Notes: generated by a model not told the origin, from the letters alone. Counted from the stretch's first letter, positions 23,074 to 32,604 are shown. The stretch is 64,000 nt of DNA from Symbiodinium natans (GCA_905221605.1 CAJNDS010000879.1:176501-240500), one strand, 5' to 3'. A program made the numbers and translations.

Positions 23074-26000
23074 CTACAAGTACTCGAACACCTGGATAGC
23101 TGCTTCCAGCGGTAACGCCCAGAGCTGAAATGGGAAGAAAGCTAAACTAGTGGAGAAGGAGTGCGACTGATGCCATTCGTCGTCGACTCCCAGCCTGCTA
23201 ATGGCGTCGCTCCAATTGGATTTGGACGGCACCCATTCCCAATATATCCAGGTTTGGAAGACAAAGAGACACAAATGTATCAACTGCGCCAGGCGGGACA
23301 AATCAGAGTTGTCGGACCTCCCACGGATGAGGGCCATCAATGCCGCAGTGTTGTCGATGTACCAGATTCCGCGCCTCATGCGAAATCTTGCAGGCCGAGC
23401 CACCAGAGCGAAAAGCACCATGCTGAGCTCCAGCTGTGCAATTTTCTTGTCGCCCGGTCCCCAAAGGGCATAAAGCTCCTCCGGACATGCCGCGACAAAA
23501 CCCTCTCGGACCTGGCTCGCACCTTGCTGCCAAATCAAGAGGAAACCTCCGGTTCCGGCTTGAGGCTTCTCCTCTGCTGCGTCACTCGCAGCTATGAAGC
23601 GTTGCACTGGTGGGTTGGACACCCAAAAGCGCCTCTCAGGACGAAATTTTAGGAGTGCGCGAATAAGCTGAAACGTCTGGAGGATGTCCGGCGAGAGGTC
23701 GGATTCTTTGCTGCGCTGCCTGTCACACAGAGCAGCGAGGCCACCGCATCCGACTCGTCCATACATGCCCTGCTCCAAGAAGTTCATCAGGCCAAACATC
23801 TTCGCAGCAAGCCCGGCCTTGAGCGAAGACGCAGTCTCGGATTGCTCGATGAGGTCGGACATTTTGGTGAACAGGCGTTCTCTCGCCCAAAAGGTGACGA
23901 ACCCCCTCTGCAAGGCTTCGGAAAGGTCGTGGTCCAAGCCCAAGAAGGATCCTTGAACTGCCATGGGTTGCCTCTTCTCTTCGGCAAACGGCGTTCCCAG
24001 ACACTCGTTGAGCTCTCCGACTGCCCATTGTCCGCTTCCTTTGGATGAGGACCAATCCACCATATTGAAGTCATCAAAGTAGGAAGAGGTCACTGTGAGC
24101 GCCACTCTACGTGACGCAGCTTCACTGAATCTGCTGTACCGATTGAATGACGTGACTGCAAGAGGCAGGCCGAAAAGGAGGCCGGAATAGATCTGGAATG
24201 CCGGGGCCTGCCATTCGCGGTGCCACCACACCACCAGGCAGCACAACGCCTCCTCTTCTGACATAGGGCAATGTCTGTAAGCATCCGGCCAGTCTTCGCC
24301 TCCGGACTCAAGGGAGTCACTCTCCCTAGCCCGCTCCAGCTCACCCTCACCCTGGGGCAGCCTGGCAATGACGGCCTGGGCATGCTGCGCTGGTCGCAGC
24401 GCGCTGCAGAGCACAAGCTTGTTGGATTCCCGAGACGAGGCCGACTGGCCTCCCGTGTCTGCATTGTCAATGATACGCTTCTTCCCGGAAGACTGCGTGA
24501 TGACGCATCTTGGTACGAGTCGAAAGGGCTTCCCTTTGAGCTGTGCCAAAAGGGCCTGCTTTGTCAGTGGAGGGGAGCAAAAGCCAGACTCAAAATCTTT
24601 GGTTGACTGGGACAAGAGGAAATCGTCGTCCCTGGAAGGTCCAATTGACTGCAGAATTTTTGCATTGTGCGCCCGCCAGTCGCCCAGCACGTCCTCGTAG
24701 GAGATATGGTCTGCTGGCATTTGCGGGAAGATGCCATAGCATGGCGCGAAACCCACTGCCGGCATACCTGCTATGAGGGAGAAGGGGAGAGCGGTATCTG
24801 GCCATGCGAAGAGCACCACCAGGATAGCTACCAGACCCACGTCTCGCGCCGCCGTCACACGGCGAAGTGCTGGTTGCTGAAACCCTCGAAGGTGAGCATC
24901 CAAAGCTGCGCACCGTCGTTTCAGCTCCCTGAGGGCTCCCATTGCATCTTGTCGCCACTGCCGCAATCTCGTTCGCTGCGAAGCCGTGAAGTCAGCGGCA
25001 AACTGGAGGTCATTGTCCAGCACGGGAGCCTGTTCCGTAGGCATGGGTGTACGGATGCGCGCCAGCGCTTGTTGGAAGTGTACATCAGCTGGCAGGCCAA
25101 ACGAGATCACCGGCGGCAAGGCTGCCCGTTGACTGAGTGCTCCTGCCTGCTGCCCCGCCGCTCTCTGTAGGATGCGCACGGCGGAGGGACCAGTGGCCGG
25201 GCCGCAAGCACCAGCCCAGTCAAGCTCCGACACTCGGAGCCAGCGCCTGTAGAGATCGAACGGGGGGGCATTAATAAGGTCCTCGATGCAGGGAAAGGTG
25301 AACCCGGTCATCCATGCTTCCGGAAAGAGCTTGCGGACTGCGAGGACCACGTCTTCCTGGCGCATAAAGTCGGAAAAGATGGAAGATGCATCCGCCAGCG
25401 GAGCTATGGCCAGCCCCAGCGCTCTAGGGAAGCGATGGCTCCGCTTCCTTGCTCGGCCCCTGGGGTTGGTGCTCTGCTGCGGCTGTGACGTGGATCTCAC
25501 AGTCGACAAGTGCTCAAAGACAAGGCCCGCCAAAGCATCCCCTTCCGAGGGGTGTTCTGCCACGGCATCGACCACCAGGACTTTCCCTATCAACTCGGTG
25601 AGGTGGTCGCTCAAGTTGTCCCTGATGTGTTGAACGTAGCGCGGCAGGAACTCGTCGAATGCGCAATCGTGACCCGCCGTGAAGGGAGGTGCCCATTTAC
25701 TGCGCGCCAGCCGATGTCGGTGATGGCCCGGCCCCACGTAAATGCAGTTACGTGGGAGGGTCCCATCGGCACCAATGACTGCTTCCACGACTTTCCTCGG
25801 TGGGATCCGAGCTGCTTCTTCGGCACTAGCTGGCCCCAAACCCAAAGAGATGGCAAGCGGTGCCAGCGCCCATGACCGCAAAGATCTCGGATCCATCAGT
25901 GGCCACTCCTCACGCCGCCCCACGCAACAGGGCGTCGGCATGCGCGGCACAGCCAGCTTCGCTCGGCCCACCCGGACGGCCCACCATGACACGGAAACGG

Positions 26001-26673
26001 CAACTGCAAAGACAAATGGCGCTGTGTACTCCGCCTCCTCCTTGGTGGGGTACACGTATCGTCCATTCAGCAGATATGGTTGCCACTCGTCACTGGCATG
26101 CACATGGTGGCATTGGAGGGGGGGCCATGAGGATATCTCTGGGATGTTGTGACGAAGGCGCTGCCTCTTGCATCGGGCTCCTCCCCAACAACAGGCATCA
26201 TAATGAGTATCCGCCCAGAGCCCTGTGCGGAAAGCTGCCACCTCTTGCTGAAGTAGCCAATGCAAGCTGTTCGCCGGATTCTCTCGCATTGCCCCAGCTC
26301 CTCTCTCCGCCACCTCTTGCACGACTTGCAGCATAAAGCCACAGGCATTGTTGTCACGCTTGACGCGGCGCTGATCCGCCGGCGACAGGCCGTCCAGTCC
26401 CTCGGGTTGTCGAGTAGAGCGGAGGGGACCTGGGCCCCGGCGCCCATCATCGAACACCCTCAACACCTCCCTCGCTCTGCTTTTGGTGGAACAGTCGAAC
26501 GCCGCGGACACAAAATCGGCCTCCTTGAGCTGCTCCCTGAGGCTCTGCTGCCGAAGGGGGTGTGCCAGATCATGCGAGGAGTCCAGTTGAATATCCAACG
26601 TCAGGCAGCGCCATCCACAGAACAGGAAAGCTTTCGTGAGCGGGGCATTGGGACCAGAAAAGATGTCTGCCAT
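23074..26673 (-). CDS. Retroelement polyprotein: methyltransferase-like, reverse transcriptase, RNase H
   Basis: 1199 residues uninterrupted from the ATG at 26673. Residues about 1-220 resemble a class I DNA methyltransferase of the cytosine-C5 type: DIFSGPNAPLTKAFLFCGW like motif I, AAFDCSTKSRARE at the motif IV position (without the usual Pro-Cys), RENPANSLHW like motif VI. RT motifs follow: CVITQSSGKKRIIDNA, motif A DWPDAYRHCP (about 794), motif B FGLPLAVTSFNRYSRF, motif C SYFDDF (about 865), and FLGLDHD. RNase H has all four acidic sites: AASDAA (about 1030), LELS (about 1082), YIDN (about 1107), WSDA (about 1155). There is no aspartic protease or DDE integrase, as expected for YR elements. 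RT and RNase H look intact and could be functional. DNA methyltransferase domains have been reported in DIRS elements and in some dinoflagellate and algal retrotransposons. Confidence 0.92.
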   Translation of the reverse strand: MADIFSGPNAPLTKAFLFCGWRCLTLDIQLDSSHDLAHPLRQQSLREQLKEADFVSAAFDCSTKSRAREVLRVFDDGRRGPGPLRSTRQPEGLDGLSPADQRRVKRDNNACGFMLQVVQEVAERGAGAMRENPANSLHWLLQQEVAAFRTGLWADTHYDACCWGGARCKRQRLRHNIPEISSWPPLQCHHVHASDEWQPYLLNGRYVYPTKEEAEYTAPFVFAVAVSVSWWAVRVGRAKLAVPRMPTPCCVGRREEWPLMDPRSLRSWALAPLAISLGLGPASAEEAARIPPRKVVEAVIGADGTLPRNCIYVGPGHHRHRLARSKWAPPFTAGHDCAFDEFLPRYVQHIRDNLSDHLTELIGKVLVVDAVAEHPSEGDALAGLVFEHLSTVRSTSQPQQSTNPRGRARKRSHRFPRALGLAIAPLADASSIFSDFMRQEDVVLAVRKLFPEAWMTGFTFPCIEDLINAPPFDLYRRWLRVSELDWAGACGPATGPSAVRILQRAAGQQAGALSQRAALPPVISFGLPADVHFQQALARIRTPMPTEQAPVLDNDLQFAADFTASQRTRLRQWRQDAMGALRELKRRCAALDAHLRGFQQPALRRVTAARDVGLVAILVVLFAWPDTALPFSLIAGMPAVGFAPCYGIFPQMPADHISYEDVLGDWRAHNAKILQSIGPSRDDDFLLSQSTKDFESGFCSPPLTKQALLAQLKGKPFRLVPRCVITQSSGKKRIIDNADTGGQSASSRESNKLVLCSALRPAQHAQAVIARLPQGEGELERARESDSLESGGEDWPDAYRHCPMSEEEALCCLVVWWHREWQAPAFQIYSGLLFGLPLAVTSFNRYSRFSEAASRRVALTVTSSYFDDFNMVDWSSSKGSGQWAVGELNECLGTPFAEEKRQPMAVQGSFLGLDHDLSEALQRGFVTFWARERLFTKMSDLIEQSETASSLKAGLAAKMFGLMNFLEQGMYGRVGCGGLAALCDRQRSKESDLSPDILQTFQLIRALLKFRPERRFWVSNPPVQRFIAASDAAEEKPQAGTGGFLLIWQQGASQVREGFVAACPEELYALWGPGDKKIAQLELSMVLFALVARPARFRMRRGIWYIDNTAALMALIRGRSDNSDLSRLAQLIHLCLFVFQTWIYWEWVPSKSNWSDAISRLGVDDEWHQSHSFSTSLAFFPFQLWALPLEAAIQVFEYL

Positions 26674-26748
26674 CAACGGCGATTCCGGATCCTCGGAATC
26701 CGTGCTAGACCCCGAGGAGGGGGTCGGCTCCCCCCCCTCGGGGCCCCA

Positions 26749-27966
26749 TCAGGCCTTCACTTTCTGCTTGCAGTCCTTAGCCCCATGCTTCGTTGAACCA
26801 CAGACTCGCTCGCCTCGAAGGACAATCCCGCACATGTGCCGATCAGGACACTTGGCTCCTTTGTTGCAACGTCCTTGCTGGAACTCGACGCACAGACGCT
26901 TGCCATCCTTCATGACTCTGGCCACCTTCTTGCCCGCTACCGGGGCGCCGAGCTGGAACGAGGAAAGTTTAGGCGGGCTCGGTAGCTGGGTAGTTGCCGC
27001 GGCCAGCATCTTCGGTGTGGGATTGTGGCTAGATTCTCCTGGGCCTCCGCTTTGGATGGCGATCCAGCGCGCGTCTCTGAGATTGAACACCTCACGCACG
27101 ACTTGGCCGAGTGTCTTGGTGGACTCGCGGAACTTGGCCACCCAGACTGCCCTCTCCTCGGAGTCTCTCTGCTGCAGCCAGTCCAGCCGCTTGTGTGCTG
27201 GTAGCGAAACCACCGACCTCTTGGCGCGGTAGTAGTACTCCATAAGGACGTCCAGTGGCGCCTGGACAAAGATCGTGGAGTCCGCTCCAAGCGTCTGCTC
27301 CTGATTGGCCTGGGGCGCTCCCGCCACCTGATCCACCCCTGCCAACGCGTAGGCTGTCAAGAGGATGTGGAGGCGGTCGAGGTAGTTTTCCCAATCGTGC
27401 GGGACTGACTCCTCCTGCTCCGTCTCCTCCGTGAACAGGCCGTCCCCCAAGCGTCTCTTCTTGCTGGTAGTAACCAGCTGGAACTGCAAGCTCTTGACCT
27501 TCCATACGGAGAAAACACACAGGAGGCGCTTGTTTAATTCTCGCGTCACTCGCGAGAGTGTTGCATCCGAAGGATAGAGCTCGGGGGGGAATCTGGTACG
27601 ATACCTGCGCCAGAATTGCTGCTTCATGTCACGCAGGCTTGTATCATCCAAGAGATCGTCCAAGTCTGATTCGCCGACTTTGGTCCTCCCTGCGTCAGCA
27701 TGCTGAAAGAAAACCTTCACTGCAGCCCAGGTGCGCCTCAAACGTGCGGTTTGCACGCCCTGGACATCGCCCAAGTTGAGTCTCTGAACCCAGACCCCTA
27801 TCTCGGCTTCCGACTCGAAGAAGTACCGGAATTCCTCAAGGTTCTTGAGCTTGGCCTTGACCAGGGCCTCGAGGATTTCATCAGCAAATTCGAAATTGAG
27901 TTGCAGCGACACAAGTGTAGCACGAAAATCAGCGCCGTCTCTCGGCACTAAGTGAAAAGATGCCAT
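26749..27966 (-). CDS. Retroelement Gag-like CCCH zinc-finger protein
   Basis: 405 residues from the ATG at 27966 (MASFHLVPRDGAD). The frame is open further, to an ATG at 28260, but that extension is low complexity and unlikely to be coding. The N-terminal and middle parts are helical (FEFADEILEALVKAKLKNLE; YLDRLHILLTAYALAGVD), as in a capsid-like protein. The C-terminus has CVEFQQGRCNKGAKC-x3-H (C-x7-C-x5-C-x3-H) and a second knuckle (RVCGSTKHGAKDC), presumably for RNA binding. The same two-part module ends the recombinase ORF. It lies 75 nt upstream of the RT start. The call as Gag rests on position and the finger, not on a recognised capsid fold. Confidence 0.75.
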   Translation of the reverse strand: MASFHLVPRDGADFRATLVSLQLNFEFADEILEALVKAKLKNLEEFRYFFESEAEIGVWVQRLNLGDVQGVQTARLRRTWAAVKVFFQHADAGRTKVGESDLDDLLDDTSLRDMKQQFWRRYRTRFPPELYPSDATLSRVTRELNKRLLCVFSVWKVKSLQFQLVTTSKKRRLGDGLFTEETEQEESVPHDWENYLDRLHILLTAYALAGVDQVAGAPQANQEQTLGADSTIFVQAPLDVLMEYYYRAKRSVVSLPAHKRLDWLQQRDSEERAVWVAKFRESTKTLGQVVREVFNLRDARWIAIQSGGPGESSHNPTPKMLAAATTQLPSPPKLSSFQLGAPVAGKKVARVMKDGKRLCVEFQQGRCNKGAKCPDRHMCGIVLRGERVCGSTKHGAKDCKQKVKA

Positions 27967-28534
27967 GGCTAGGCCGAAACCGTGGTCACTCCACACCCCT
28001 GCACTAAGGATCGGCCGGGCCTTGGGCTGACAGCTGCGCGAAATCCTGCGAGATCGAACACAGTGTGCAATCCTGGGGGGGGGGGAGGTGTGAGGGCTTA
28101 AGAAAATTAAAAGAAGACTGTCGTGGACGCATGCACTGCCTAGCTGCCCTAGCTCACAACAGCCACTCTGTTGCATGGCAGACACGGCTGGCTCACAGCC
28201 GACACCACATGCTACGCCGCCCCAGGCCCTAGCATGTGCGCCCCAGACAATCTTTTGCATGGCAACCTATGTCGGACGGGTACGCCCCACTCCCTACGAC
28301 AAGCTCTGCGCTTGTCCCGGAGCCCTAAGAACGATGCCGTTTCAGCACCTGCGAGGGTCACGACCGGAGCCTTATCAGAGAGTGGAATTCGTCTCTCTTA
28401 AATGCAGCATGTTATCCACCCGGTAACTCCGGGGGATTGATGTACACACTCACTTTGGGTGGAACTTCGCTGCTGCCCGCTGGAGGCAGTCTTTGCAGAA
28501 GGGACGATCGTAGCCCTGGGCTTCCTCCACGGAC

Positions 28535-29210
28535 TCAACAGGTCACATCCTTGAGCCTTTGGCTAGCAATGGATCCTTGGCGATGCTTGCAAAGAGGCAC
28601 TCCTTGCTCCACTTCCAAGTGAATCTGGGACCGGTCCGTGAAGATGAATGCTCGAGGGGATGGCCAAACCTTGCCCGACATGCTGTTCTTTCGGGTGTAG
28701 CGGACCCACTTCGCCACCGTGCCCTGAGCCATTGCCTTGTGGATCTCGACGTCACGTAGACGGCTGACACGCCTCTGGGCTTCCTCGAAGCTGATGTTGT
28801 CCACCAAGGCCAAGAGGAGGGACTGCCCAGTGGCAGCTCGATGGCGGCCAGCCATGCAGTGGCCCAGGACACTACCTCCTGTGAAGAGGGTTTGGCGAAT
28901 GACTGGCCAGGCTTCGCGCCACTGATCGTCCCGAGACGTCGAATCAGTGATGCTGATCTGGAGTTGCAGGGCACCCGGCAACGCCACGCCACCACGTGCT
29001 GCCACCGCCTGCTGCATCCAATTGAGCTGAATGTCACAGCGCGGAAAGGAAGACGCTGTGTCCTCCGTAGGCAGCCCTGCCAGCCACAGGATACCACCAT
29101 TCGCTCCTTCCCAGATCTTCGTAGGCCGCTGCGCCGAATTGCCACCCACTGTAGCCAGACGATCGAAGTGCACCTCCAGATTGCTCGCCCCACTCCTCCG
29201 AGGCCAGGTG
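28535..29210 (-). CDS. Dual-specificity-phosphatase-like domain inside the retroelement
   Basis: This frame is open from upstream of the YR stop (it overlaps the YR C-terminus by at least about 110 nt, in the +1 frame) to a stop at 28535. It contains the Cys-phosphatase signature HCMAGRHR, that is H-C-x5-R, preceded 29 residues upstream by ITD, the spacing expected for the general-acid Asp of dual-specificity phosphatases. A helical segment follows (EEAQRRVSRLRDVEIHKA), as after the P-loop in that fold. The usual Ser/Thr after the Arg is Ala. No ATG precedes the catalytic region, so it would be made by +1 frameshifting from YR, from a non-AUG start, or not at all. DSP-fold enzymes act on phosphoproteins, lipids or RNA 5'-triphosphates; the substrate here is unknown. 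I know of no YR retrotransposon with such a domain. Confidence 0.72.
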
Positions 29211-31363
29211 TCAGCCCCTGACTGCCCAGGGCGCTTCTCTCGAGGTCTCGTCGAACTGGGAGATGACGGCGGCGGGGTTTTTGGAGGTGCGCGGCCGTAG
29301 GAGTCTGCTCGGAGGCGGGCCCACAGGCTCTGCAGGAATCCGCCGCGGGGCTTCAGGCGGTGGCCTCACGGGAACTGCTGGGGATTCCACCCGCTGCCGC
29401 TTCAGTGGCGGAAGGTCGCTGGCGTCACTCGCCAGCGCGCGCCGCTGCGGCCCCTTCTTAGGATGAGGCGGCAATGCCGCAGCCTCCTCCTTGGAAGCCT
29501 TAGGTGCCCCTGCTCGTGGCCGCAGGACCACCGCGGCCACCTTGGGGCGTGTCCCCTCACGCTCAGGAGATGGAGGAGCAAGCACCGCGCGCTTCTCCCT
29601 GCATTCCTTGGCCGGATGGGAACCACCACAAACGCGACCTGACTGAACCAGGATCGCGCATCGATGCTGGCCTGCCGGGCAAGGGGAAGGACCACTGCAC
29701 CTCCCCCTCTGATATTCGACACAAAGACGTGCTCCATCACGAAGTGAAGCCGACACCCTCTTGCCGTTGATCTGCCTTGGCATCATGTACTCGACTCTGT
29801 CTGGCAACGGCAATGTACGTGGCACGTTGAAGCGGGGCTTAGTCTCCCGGAGGCGAATAGGGCTCTGCCATTCTGTATGCAGATCCCTCTGAATAGCCAC
29901 TTCCATCACTGCCGCCCCGGTCGACTCCGCCTTGGCCAACTCGGCACCTGGAATCTCATCCCATGTCGCAAAGGAGGTCAGCACGCCGATGGAGCCTGCC
30001 AGCCAGTGCTTACGACGGACACTCGTCGTATACCTGGCTCCACTGTAACGCAGTGGCATAGTGATTCCCTGGGCCTTCTGCTTGGTTGTGTCTAGCCAAT
30101 CTCCTAGTGCAAGTTGATCCGAAGCTGCCCATCCGGCCAAATTGGCGTATGTCGGCCCTACACGCCGAAACGAGTATGACGTTAAGCTGGTAACGTCAGC
30201 TCCCACATGTGGCGTGAAGATGTCCTGCGCCACCTTGATCGCTTGGGCCGTGGTAAAGGGTGCCCCTGCAGCATCGAATGGCAACCCGCTGTAGGTCTGT
30301 GCACCTTGGGGCAGGGCTTGCCAACTCTTCAACCAGAGACGGGCCCAAGGCCATCCAGAGCAAAAGACCGCCGGCACCGCAAAGTCGAAGCCTGCACGAT
30401 TGCCGCGCTGCTTCCCTCGACTGCAGTGGAAGTGGAAGGTCGATCTGGAGAGGCGCATAGGGGATGCCCGCCGCAAGTGTTCAAACCGCAAACACCCCGT
30501 CATGCAGCACCAAAGCCCCACCAGAGCACGCCACAGAGGGTTGTTGGCCTGATACATGTCCTGCACTGCTTGCTCCAGGATAGGTACCATTGTTTCTGGC
30601 GGAAGTCGTAACCTCCCAACTCGAGGCCCAAGGTGCCCGTTTTGGCTAGCCACTTCAGGCCGGCCAAGGCCCGCGACTGTGCTTTGGTCCCACCAAAGAG
30701 AAAGGCGTCCACATCGACTGCTCCTGGCGGAAAGCGGCGACCTCGTTCAAACATATGGACCTGGAGTTCGCCGAAAGTGAGAAGCGCCCCCTTCAGTGTA
30801 GGCCGCTCTGTGACGAGGATCTTCCCCGTGGCCCGACGCCTCAGAGCTGCACGCCACTCCTGCTCCAACTGGGCCGTGATTTCCCCAGCCGGCTTCATGG
30901 CCCCCAATTGATACAGTGCCTCTGCTAGCTCGTCAGCGAACTCCTCCGCCAGACTGACCTGACTTTGGGCCTGGGGGGGATCTCGATGAGCACGGCTACA
31001 AAACAATCGCCCCTTGGCCGCCACTCTCTTGAGGAAGGTAGTCGGCCTCCGTGCCACCTGCGCTGCCAGGTTGCTCGAACCCACCGGCGCATCCAAGGCA
31101 GACGCCACTGCTCCAAAGAGAGAGCCTGATGCCTCAGATCGAATGGTTGCCCACTCTTCTGCAATCAGGGTTCCTCCCGTAGCGCGTGCCTCCTCATAGC
31201 TAGCGAACGCAAATGCGAAGTCAGTGTCATTCGCGTAGCCATGTTGGGTGCGCCACCGAGACGCATACTGGGTGGCATACTCGTCAAGGGCCGTGTATGC
31301 TGCTTCAGGCGCAGAGTCTGCTGCCAAGGATTCGGCTGCATAGACCCCGAGAGATCCCGGCAT
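29211..31363 (-). CDS. Retroelement tyrosine recombinase with C-terminal CCCH finger (frameshifted)
   Basis: Integrase of the element. The N-terminal part (ATG at 31363, MPGSLGVYAAE) runs in one frame to about 30610 and ends in a core-binding-like region (FLFGGTKAQSRALAGLKWLA). The catalytic part continues in a shifted frame from about 30620 (RLPPETMVPILEQAVQDMYQ), so a -1 shift or a one-base change is needed. Catalytic-domain motifs are the first Arg (CMTGCLRFEHL), YSFRR where the family has H-x-x-R (His replaced by Tyr), and the nucleophile region MPLRYSGARY. After it comes a C-x7-C-x5-C-x4-H finger (CVEYQRGRC...) with a second knuckle (RVCGGSHPAKEC), then a long Pro/Arg/Lys-rich tail containing PPLKRQRVE, which resembles a nuclear localisation signal. 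Frameshift plus the missing His suggest this copy may not integrate by itself. Confidence 0.85.
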
Positions 31364-31685
31364 GGTAAGCAAGACCAGCCCTAAGCCCAATGCTTGAAGC
31401 CCAAAGCTCAGGTGGACCCTCAGACCATGAGATGCTCCCGAACAGCGAAACAAAGAACTTGAACACAGACTGCAAAATTTCCCCAGGGTCCTCGCCGAAC
31501 TCGCCCAGCCTGACCACTCCGAGCGACGACCTGAGCACTTCAGTGATGCAAACAGGGTAACTCCCTGCCGCTCACAAGAAAATAGCGCTTGCGGGGTCAC
31601 TCCCCGCCCATTACACATGTGCATTTGTGGGTACCGCAAAATTGGAGGTCCGCCCCGGATCCCCACACTCGACTCAAGTCTCCTC

Positions 31686-32513
31686 TCAGTCGCTCTCACT
31701 CCCAGAGCCACTGTCGGACAGGGGCCGTGACGCCATGGCCACCCGTGCCTGCAAGCAATCACGGCACATTGCTGACTGCAAGATCTGGTGCACGAAATCC
31801 CCTGAGCCCCCGCAGTCCACACAGACCGCAGGCATAGACCGGCCCGCGGGGTCTGCCGCCCATCGTAGCCAAAGCAGCATAGACCGATGGGCTTTGTGCA
31901 CTTCATTGGCCCGTGCCTGGCTGGGCGTGGGCTCTGGGAGTAAGAGTGGATCGCGCCAGGCCCGTTGTCCCTGCTGCCAGGTTCGCCAAGCCCGAAACAC
32001 ATCGTCCACAGAGGGATGGGCTGCGCCGTGGAGGTCGTTGATCTCGGCCTGATAGAGCACGCGCGCAAATGTAGCAGTGAGCATATCCTGCAGCTCCAAG
32101 CCCGAGCTAGCATCCCACAGCCTGTCCTCTGCAAGAACTTCTCGGCAACGATCGTAGGCGGCAAAGGCCACCGCTGGCCCCAACTCAGGCTCCTCCACGA
32201 TGGCTGCACTCTTGGACCAGGGGCCAAGGAAGGGGAATTGGTAACCACCTCTGGCTCGCCCGCATCGATCACACCCAGCCTGGGTACAGACAATCCGCCG
32301 CACCGGAACCTTGGAACCCAAGAAGTCAAAGTCTGTAATCGAAGGGGAGGGTGCCGGTAGGTGTGTAATCTCAGCAACCCGACTCCAGATGGACCACAAC
32401 TCATCCTGACGGCCCTGACGTGCCAGATCAGACATGTAGGCGCGGAAGTCCAACCAGTTCGCGGGAGCCAAGGTCGGCAAACTTGTGTGAATGACTGTAG
32501 GCTCATCATCCAT
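31686..32513 (-). CDS. Retroelement ORF1, putative zinc-binding protein of unknown function
   Basis: 275 residues from a true ATG at 32513, 22 nt after the duplicated leader, so it is the first ORF on the trans-spliced RNA. Two Cys clusters are visible: CTQAGCDRCG near residue 85, and CVDC...CRDC near the C-terminus (C-x2-C-x16-C-x2-C, about residues 230-253), a zinc-ribbon-like arrangement. The rest is Trp/Asp-rich and probably helical (VDDVFRAWRTWQQG). The tail is acidic and Ser-rich (SDSGSGSESD). By position it could be a structural or nucleic-acid-binding protein, but it matches no Gag or enzyme family I recognise. The downstream CCCH protein is a second Gag candidate. Confidence 0.75.
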   Translation of the reverse strand: MDDEPTVIHTSLPTLAPANWLDFRAYMSDLARQGRQDELWSIWSRVAEITHLPAPSPSITDFDFLGSKVPVRRIVCTQAGCDRCGRARGGYQFPFLGPWSKSAAIVEEPELGPAVAFAAYDRCREVLAEDRLWDASSGLELQDMLTATFARVLYQAEINDLHGAAHPSVDDVFRAWRTWQQGQRAWRDPLLLPEPTPSQARANEVHKAHRSMLLWLRWAADPAGRSMPAVCVDCGGSGDFVHQILQSAMCRDCLQARVAMASRPLSDSGSGSESD

Positions 32514-32535
32514 TCCGACACAGGGATCACTTCCC

Positions 32536-32596
32536 TGGGAGAAAAGAAATGTTCCAGCTTGCCAGTTTGGCTCTAGCCAAGTCTTGAGCCAAAATG
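32536..32596 (-). repeat. Second copy of the element's 5' leader
   Basis: From GGCTCAAG through ACTTGGCTAGAGCC to TTTTCTCCCA the sequence repeats the segment at about 32659-32719 in A1 with one base change (GGCTCAAG versus GGCTTAAG). The A1 copy follows a decayed SL and this copy follows an intact SL. ORF1 begins 22 nt further on. Confidence 0.88.
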
Positions 32597-32604
32597 GCTA
32601 CGGT
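32583..32604 (-). promoter_or_regulatory. Intact dinoflagellate spliced-leader sequence embedded in the element
   Basis: The minus strand reads ACC then GTAGCCATTTTGGCTCAAG, which matches all 22 positions of the conserved dinoflagellate SL (first base A, G or T). It is followed by ACTTGGCTAG and not by a GT donor, so it is the trans-spliced form of an mRNA 5' end and not an SL RNA gene. Known precedent: retroposed dinoflagellate genes carry relict SLs. Here the SL is the first part of the internal region, directly after repeat A1. Confidence 0.93.

Noticed and set aside
30500-31700. Reading the 676-codon frame from 32530 as one protein
   Set aside because: Its first ~390 codons are the shadow of ORF1 in another frame; only the part from the ATG at 31363 looks like real protein.
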